From: Flavobacteriaceae bacterium
GTDB taxonomy: Bacteria > Bacteroidota > Bacteroidia > Flavobacteriales > Flavobacteriaceae
Length of the DNA: 17,417 bases
Direction of reading: 5' to 3'
Assembly (NCBI GenBank): GCA_949507465.1
Contig: CATEMS010000305.1
Coordinates: 1 to 17,417, forward strand
Shown: piece after piece, positions 13,468 to 17,417 of the stretch
How positions within the stretch are numbered: position 1 is the first letter of the stretch
How the letters are laid out: each line of letters opens with the position of its first letter
The notes under the pieces: model-generated
What the model was told of the DNA's origin: nothing
The model's database searches: none
Seen by the model: the letters and a program-made list of their open reading frames with translations, nothing else
Made by a program: the position numbers and the translations under genes

Positions 13468-14412
13468 GTGAAAAATTTAAAATTTCTATTACCTATTGTT
13501 GCACTTTCATTGCTTTTTGTAGCAGCTTGCGATAAAGACGATGATAGTTCACAAGACAACTTTATACCAGCGCGAGATAGAGCTGAGGAGAATATTGACT
13601 CAACCCTTGAAGTTGAGCGTTATTTAACAACCCATTTTTATAATTATGAGGAGTTTGAAAATCCACCCGCTGGATTTGATTTTAAGATAAGCTTTGATAC
13701 CATAGCTGGTGTTAATGAAGACAAAATACCACTGATTTCTCACCCCAATTTATATTCTAAAATGGTTCAGGATAGAGTGAATGAAGATGTGATGTACAAA
13801 CTTTATTATTTAAAAGTCATTGAGGGAGAGGGAGAACAACCTAGTTTTCCAGACATTGTAAGAATTAATTATGAGGGAACCTATGTAGTTGATGAAGAGG
13901 GCATAAATGAAAACAAACTCTTTGACTCCTCTGTAATTCCAGTCCAGTTTGATTTGACATCAATTGTCAATGGTCTCCAAGATGCACTTATAGAATTTAA
14001 GGCCGCTACTGGTTTTATGACTAATGATGACGGCACAGTGAGTTATGAAGGTTTTGGAGTAGGTGCGGTGTTTATGCAAAGTGGTTTAGGGTATTATGTG
14101 AATCCTCCTCCAGTATCTGCAGTTACCATACCGGTATACTCCCAGCTTATTTTCACCTTTCAATTGTTTGAAACAGAAGTTGGCGACCAGGATGGTGATG
14201 GAGTCCCATCAGTCTTAGAGGATGTCAATGAAAATGGATTAGAAGAAGATGATGACACAGACTCAGACAACCAAAGCAATTACGTTGATCCAGATGATGA
14301 TGGTGATGGAAGACCTACAGAAGATGAAATAGAAATAAATGAAGATGGGAGCATTACTTTTCCAGACACAGACCAAGATGGTATTGTTGACTACCTAGAC
14401 GCAGATAGTTAA
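13468..14412 (+). CDS. FKBP-type lipoprotein with calcium-repeat tail
   Basis: A 314-residue envelope lipoprotein. The GTG start (13468) leads directly into a lipoprotein signal (MKNLKFLLPIVALSLLFVAAC) with acylated C21 followed by DKDDD. Residues 108-237 form an FKBP-like domain: VRINYEGTYV, LFDSSVIPVQFDL, and final strand VYSQLIFTFQLFE. Where canonical FKBPs have a tryptophan at the pocket floor this protein has IVNGLQDAL, and there is an insert at 178-199, so catalysis may be weak. Residues 238-314 are aspartate-rich repeats (DQDGDGVPS, DPDDDGDGR, DTDQDGIVD) like thrombospondin-type-3/EF-hand calcium loops. Probably a periplasmic-face or surface folding factor. It converges on the transketolase genes across a shared terminator. 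Confidence 0.85.
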   Translation: MKNLKFLLPIVALSLLFVAACDKDDDSSQDNFIPARDRAEENIDSTLEVERYLTTHFYNYEEFENPPAGFDFKISFDTIAGVNEDKIPLISHPNLYSKMVQDRVNEDVMYKLYYLKVIEGEGEQPSFPDIVRINYEGTYVVDEEGINENKLFDSSVIPVQFDLTSIVNGLQDALIEFKAATGFMTNDDGTVSYEGFGVGAVFMQSGLGYYVNPPPVSAVTIPVYSQLIFTFQLFETEVGDQDGDGVPSVLEDVNENGLEEDDDTDSDNQSNYVDPDDDGDGRPTEDEIEINEDGSITFPDTDQDGIVDYLDADS

Positions 14413-14439
14413 GTCTACATATTATTTTATACCAATATA

Positions 14440-14478
14440 AAAACCTCGCTGTAAGAATACCCATTACAGCGAGGTTTT
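14440..14478. terminator. Strong bidirectional intrinsic terminator
   Basis: A perfect 15-bp stem AAAACCTCGCTGTAA (14440-14454) / TTACAGCGAGGTTTT (14464-14478) with a 9-nt loop has A-runs and T-runs on both sides, so it can stop transcription from either direction. It lies between the convergent FKBP and transketolase genes. Confidence 0.92.
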
Positions 14479-14499
14479 AATTTATGATGCACTTATTGG

Positions 14500-15453
14500 T
14501 TATTTTCTTGCGACCACCTTTGTTGCAGCCCTAACAATTGCAGCTGCGTTTAAACCGTATTTTTCCATTAATTGATCTGGGGTTCCAGATTCTCCAAAGG
14601 TATCTTGGGTAGCAACAAATTCTTGTGGTACAGGATTGTTTTCTGCCAAAATTCTTGAAACACTTTCTCCCAGTCCTCCCAGATAATTATGCTCTTCTGC
14701 AGTAACAACACAACGGGTTTTGGCAACGCTTTTTAGAATTGCAGCACCATCAAGAGGCTTGATGGTATGAATGTTGATTACCTCTGCGCTGATACCTTGC
14801 TCCTTCAATGTTTTACAGGCCTGTAGTGCCTCCCAAACCAGATGTCCTGTTGCTATAATTGTCACATCGGTTCCTTCTTGGAGTTCAACAGCTTTACCAA
14901 TGGTGAAACTACCATTTTCTGGAGTAAAGTTTGCAACTTTAGGCCTACCAAATCTCAAATAGACTGGACCATGGTGATCTGCCAAGGCAATTGTTGCTGC
15001 TTTTGTTTGGTTGTAATCACAGGTATTAATTACAGTCATTCCTGGTAGCATTTTCATTAGGCCAAGATCTTCAAGTATTTGATGTGTTGCACCATCTTCT
15101 CCAAGGGTAACCCCTGCATGAGAAGCGCAAATTTTTACATTTTTACCACTGTATGCGATGCTCTGCCGTATTTGATCGTAAACTCTTCCTGTAGAGAAAT
15201 TTGCAAAAGTTCCGGTAAAAGGTATCTTTGCGCCAATAGTTAAGCCAGCAGCCATACCCATCATGTTTGCCTCAGCGATGCCCACCTGAAAGAAACGCTC
15301 GGGATGATTTGCTTTAAAAGCGTCCATTTTTAATGACCCTGTTAAATCAGCACAAAGTGCCACTACATGTTCATTGGTTTTACCAAGCTGGGTGAGACCT
15401 GCTCCAAAACCTGATCGTGTGTCTTTTTTTCCTGTGTCTATGTAAGTTTTCAT
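14500..15453 (-). CDS. Transketolase, C-terminal subunit
   Basis: 317 residues forming the pyrimidine-binding (PYR) and C-terminal domains of a split thiamine-diphosphate transketolase. With the N-terminal subunit it moves two-carbon ketol units between sugar phosphates in the non-oxidative pentose phosphate pathway. E61 in VGIAEANMMGMAAGL is the glutamate that activates the cofactor. SHAGVTLGEDGATHQ (111-125) and PVYLRFGRPK (near 167-176) are family motifs. The C-terminal Rossmann-like domain follows from about 190. It begins 20 bp after the N-subunit stop in the same operon. By domain content it could in principle belong to a DXPS-like or other ThDP enzyme, but the pairing and motifs favour transketolase. 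Confidence 0.92.
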   Translation of the reverse strand: MKTYIDTGKKDTRSGFGAGLTQLGKTNEHVVALCADLTGSLKMDAFKANHPERFFQVGIAEANMMGMAAGLTIGAKIPFTGTFANFSTGRVYDQIRQSIAYSGKNVKICASHAGVTLGEDGATHQILEDLGLMKMLPGMTVINTCDYNQTKAATIALADHHGPVYLRFGRPKVANFTPENGSFTIGKAVELQEGTDVTIIATGHLVWEALQACKTLKEQGISAEVINIHTIKPLDGAAILKSVAKTRCVVTAEEHNYLGGLGESVSRILAENNPVPQEFVATQDTFGESGTPDQLMEKYGLNAAAIVRAATKVVARK

Positions 15454-15473
15454 AATATTATGGTAGTAGCTTA

Positions 15474-16280
15474 TTAATAATCTGATAGGGTTTGTGGGTT
15501 TTGAGCTAATGCAGATGCTAGCTGCTCATCATTGGGAGCCTTTCCATGCCAAGCATGAGTATGCATCATAAAATCTACTCCATTACCCATTACCGTTTGT
15601 AGCAATACACAAATAGGTTTTCCTTGCCCAGTTTTTGATTTGGCACTTTCCATACCCTCCAAAATAGCTTGCATGTTATTTCCTTTTTCTATGGTAACTA
15701 CCTCCCAACCAAAGGCTTCAAATTTTGCTCTAATATTTCCAAGGGGTAACACCGTATCTGTAGATCCATCAATTTGCTGACCGTTTACATCAATAGTTAC
15801 AATCAAGTTATCTACTTTATTTCCAGAGGCGTACATAATAGCTTCCCAGTTTTGGCCTTCCTGAAGCTCTCCATCTCCACAAAGTGTGTATACCAGATGG
15901 GCATCCTTGTTTAATTTTTTTGCTGCAGCTGCCCCAATGGCCACAGAAATTCCTTGTCCAAGTGATCCAGAGGCGATACGAACACCTGGTAATCCTTCAT
16001 GGGTAGTTGGGTGCCCCTGTAATCTAGAGTTAAGAAGTCTGAAGGTGTTTAGCTCCTCTACTGGAAAATACCCAGAACGTGCCAATACACTATAAAAAAC
16101 AGGAGAGATGTGCCCATTAGATAAAAAGAAAATATCTTCTTGATGCCCGTCCATGTTAAATCCTTCTTTGCGTCGCATCACCTGTTGATAGAGTGCAACA
16201 AGAAATTCTGCACAGCCTAGAGAACCTCCAGGATGACCAGAATTTACTTTGTGTACTTGCCTTACAATGTCTCTTCGCAC
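15474..16280 (-). CDS. Transketolase, N-terminal subunit (start uncertain)
   Basis: The ThDP diphosphate-binding (PP) half of the split transketolase. NSGHPGGSLG (13-22 from the GTG) carries the conserved substrate/cofactor histidine. LSNGHISPVFY, SGSLGQGISVAIGAA and the GDG...N thiamine motif GDGELQEGQNWEA follow. The given start is a GTG at 16280, the first standard initiator. The protein probably starts further up, at ATT 16319, where the frame reads IANITQLEAFTTQVRRDIV. That matches the usual helix of these subunits and gives 281 residues, a normal length. An in-frame TGA at 16339-16341 blocks anything longer, and no ATG lies between. The -7 element at 16342-16349 fits a transcript starting just before that ATT. 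Confidence 0.92.
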   Translation of the reverse strand: MRRDIVRQVHKVNSGHPGGSLGCAEFLVALYQQVMRRKEGFNMDGHQEDIFFLSNGHISPVFYSVLARSGYFPVEELNTFRLLNSRLQGHPTTHEGLPGVRIASGSLGQGISVAIGAAAAKKLNKDAHLVYTLCGDGELQEGQNWEAIMYASGNKVDNLIVTIDVNGQQIDGSTDTVLPLGNIRAKFEAFGWEVVTIEKGNNMQAILEGMESAKSKTGQGKPICVLLQTVMGNGVDFMMHTHAWHGKAPNDEQLASALAQNPQTLSDY

Positions 16281-16341
16281 TTGGGTAGTAAATGCTTCTA
16301 ATTGGGTAATATTTGCAATGGTATATTTTATATATGTGGTT

Positions 16342-16349
16342 CAAAAATA
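16342..16349 (-). promoter_or_regulatory. Probable -7 element of the transketolase operon
   Basis: TATTTTTG on the minus strand matches TAnnTTTG. No TTG lies at the right distance; TTT is found 20 bp upstream instead. The element sits 22 bp before the presumed ATT start, so the leader is short, and the in-frame TGA directly adjoins it. Confidence 0.5.
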
Positions 16350-16530
16350 CTTCTTTAAAGGCCTAAGAAAAAGAAGTGCCAAATGAGGTTATTAACGATT
16401 TTTAAGTTTTAATTAACATTGTTGTGTTGTTTTTAATTTTGATGATAGACCTCACACTATTTTGCTGTAAGGTGTTTTTTTGTTGATCAAAAAAAATGTC
16501 TTTACCTACTCATACTTCCTACAGCAAATG

Positions 16531-16538
16531 TATCTTTG
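16531..16538 (+). promoter_or_regulatory. Probable -7 element of tgt
   Basis: TATCTTTG matches TAnnTTTG exactly and ends 20 bp before the tgt ATG. No clear -33 TTG is present. An imperfect inverted repeat (TTGCTGTAAGG at 16462-16472 and CCTACAGCAA at 16518-16527, one bulged A) has its right arm only 3 bp upstream of this element. The rest of the 278-bp divergent region between GTG 16280 and tgt is AT-rich with no gene visible. Confidence 0.5.
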
Positions 16539-16558
16539 GCTATTGATTTATATATTAC

Positions 16559-17417
16559 ATGGATTTTAAACTCGAAGCTACAGATAAACAAGGGCAAGCC
16601 AGAGCTGGTGCTATAACACTAGATCATGGTACCATTCAGACGCCAATTTTTATGCCTGTTGGTACGGTAGGTACAGTAAAAGGAGTGCATCAAAAAGAAT
16701 TACGTGAACAAATAAATCCTGATGTAATTTTGGGAAATACCTATCATTTATATTTACGCCCAGGAACAAACATTCTAGAAAAAGCAGGTGGTCTTCATAA
16801 GTTTATGAATTGGGACCGCAACATCCTTACAGACTCCGGAGGGTATCAAGTTTATTCTCTCTCTGACAACAGAAAAATAAGAGAAGAGGGAGTAAAGTTT
16901 AAATCTCACATTGACGGAAGTTATCATTTTTTCACGCCAGAGAATGTCATGGAGATCCAACGAAGTATTGGTGCAGATATTATCATGGCCTTTGATGAGT
17001 GCACACCATACCCTTGCGATTATAATTATGCCAAGAGGTCTATGCACATGACCCATCGTTGGTTAGAACGTTGTTTAACTCATTTAGAGAAGACCCCATT
17101 TATGTATGATTACAGCCAAACATTTTTTCCTATTGTACAGGGGAGTACCTATAAAGATTTGCGCAAACAATCTGCAGAGTATATTGCCTCAGTAGGTGCG
17201 CAGGGTAATGCTATTGGCGGCTTGTCTGTAGGGGAGCCTGCCCATGAGATGTATGAAATGACAGAAGTAGTTACAGCTATTTTACCTAAAGATAAGCCTC
17301 GTTATTTAATGGGAGTAGGAACTCCAATAAACTTACTAGAGAATATCGCCCTGGGAATTGATATGTTTGATTGTGTGATGCCCACACGAAATGGTAGAAA
17401 TGGCATGCTTTTTACCG
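16559..17417 (+). CDS. tgt: Queuine/preQ1 tRNA-guanine transglycosylase, 5' part
   Basis: The first 286 residues of tRNA-guanine transglycosylase, which exchanges guanine at the wobble position of GUN-anticodon tRNAs for the queuosine precursor preQ1. The frame is open from ATG 16559 to the window end, so the stop lies outside. Motifs: TPIFMPVGTVGTVKGV (28-43), NTYHLYLRPG (60-69), the base-recognition aspartate D92 in TDSGGYQVYSL, GGLSVGE in the barrel, and D271 in FDCVMPTRNGRNG, the covalent nucleophile. The zinc-binding C-terminal portion falls beyond the window. It is divergent from the transketolase operon. The sequence is intact as far as it goes. Confidence 0.96.
   Translation, partial: MDFKLEATDKQGQARAGAITLDHGTIQTPIFMPVGTVGTVKGVHQKELREQINPDVILGNTYHLYLRPGTNILEKAGGLHKFMNWDRNILTDSGGYQVYSLSDNRKIREEGVKFKSHIDGSYHFFTPENVMEIQRSIGADIIMAFDECTPYPCDYNYAKRSMHMTHRWLERCLTHLEKTPFMYDYSQTFFPIVQGSTYKDLRKQSAEYIASVGAQGNAIGGLSVGEPAHEMYEMTEVVTAILPKDKPRYLMGVGTPINLLENIALGIDMFDCVMPTRNGRNGMLFT

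Noticed and set aside
16156..16344. Frame overlapping the transketolase N-subunit start as a separate small gene
   Set aside because: It begins at a TTG within the -7 element and is a frame shadow of the transketolase coding sequence.
16775..17056. 93-residue minus-strand open frame inside tgt
   Set aside because: tgt is unmistakable on the plus strand; the opposite frame shows no family motif.

Overview
The window looks like part of the chromosome of a marine-type flavobacterium (Bacteroidota, Flavobacteriaceae-like). The support is as follows: AT-rich DNA; no Shine-Dalgarno-like sequences before the start codons; several promoters of the Bacteroidota form TTG-N18/20-TAnnTTTG; a type IX secretion C-terminal sorting domain on a leucine-rich-repeat protein; a carotenoid cluster with a CrtYcd-type membrane lycopene cyclase; and a transketolase split into two genes.

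Layout. From 1 to about 4.7 kb there is a row of solitary plus-strand accessory genes: a bestrophin-like channel, a PhzF-family isomerase, a DUF4287 protein, an unrecognised secreted protein, a DinB/DUF1572-like protein, a DUF2200 protein and a PH-domain-like membrane protein. Two related inverted-repeat elements sit between genes here (45-122 and 1900-1970). They share an 18-nt left end and have attC-like architecture, so this block may be an old, decaying cassette-like array. From 4.7 to 7.8 kb are a T9SS-exported LRR protein, a small outer-membrane barrel-like protein and a FemAB/GNAT-like acyltransferase whose reading frame continues upstream without any ATG/GTG start.

From 11316 down to 7824 on the minus strand is a compact operon crtI-crtB-crtZ-crtY. 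With GGPP supplied from elsewhere it should make phytoene, lycopene, beta-carotene and then zeaxanthin. A well-formed promoter sits immediately before crtI and fixes its start codon. Upstream on the same strand is a tRNA-Lys(UUU)/tRNA-Leu(GAG) unit with its own promoter, an internal hairpin and a terminator.

From 11.9 to 17.4 kb lies housekeeping DNA: shikimate kinase (plus); a PyrR-like phosphoribosyltransferase and an Hsp15-like S4 protein (minus, one operon); a divergent FKBP-type lipoprotein with a calcium-repeat tail (plus); a strong bidirectional terminator; the split transketolase pair (minus); and the 5' part of tgt (plus), cut off by the window end. The transketolase N-subunit also appears to lack an ATG start, and ATT is the best-fitting initiator.

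I did not find a CRISPR array, phage, transposase, toxin-antitoxin pair or recognisable defence system. The most unusual signals are the two attC-like elements, the two genes without canonical starts, and the inverted repeats around the crt and tRNA promoters.
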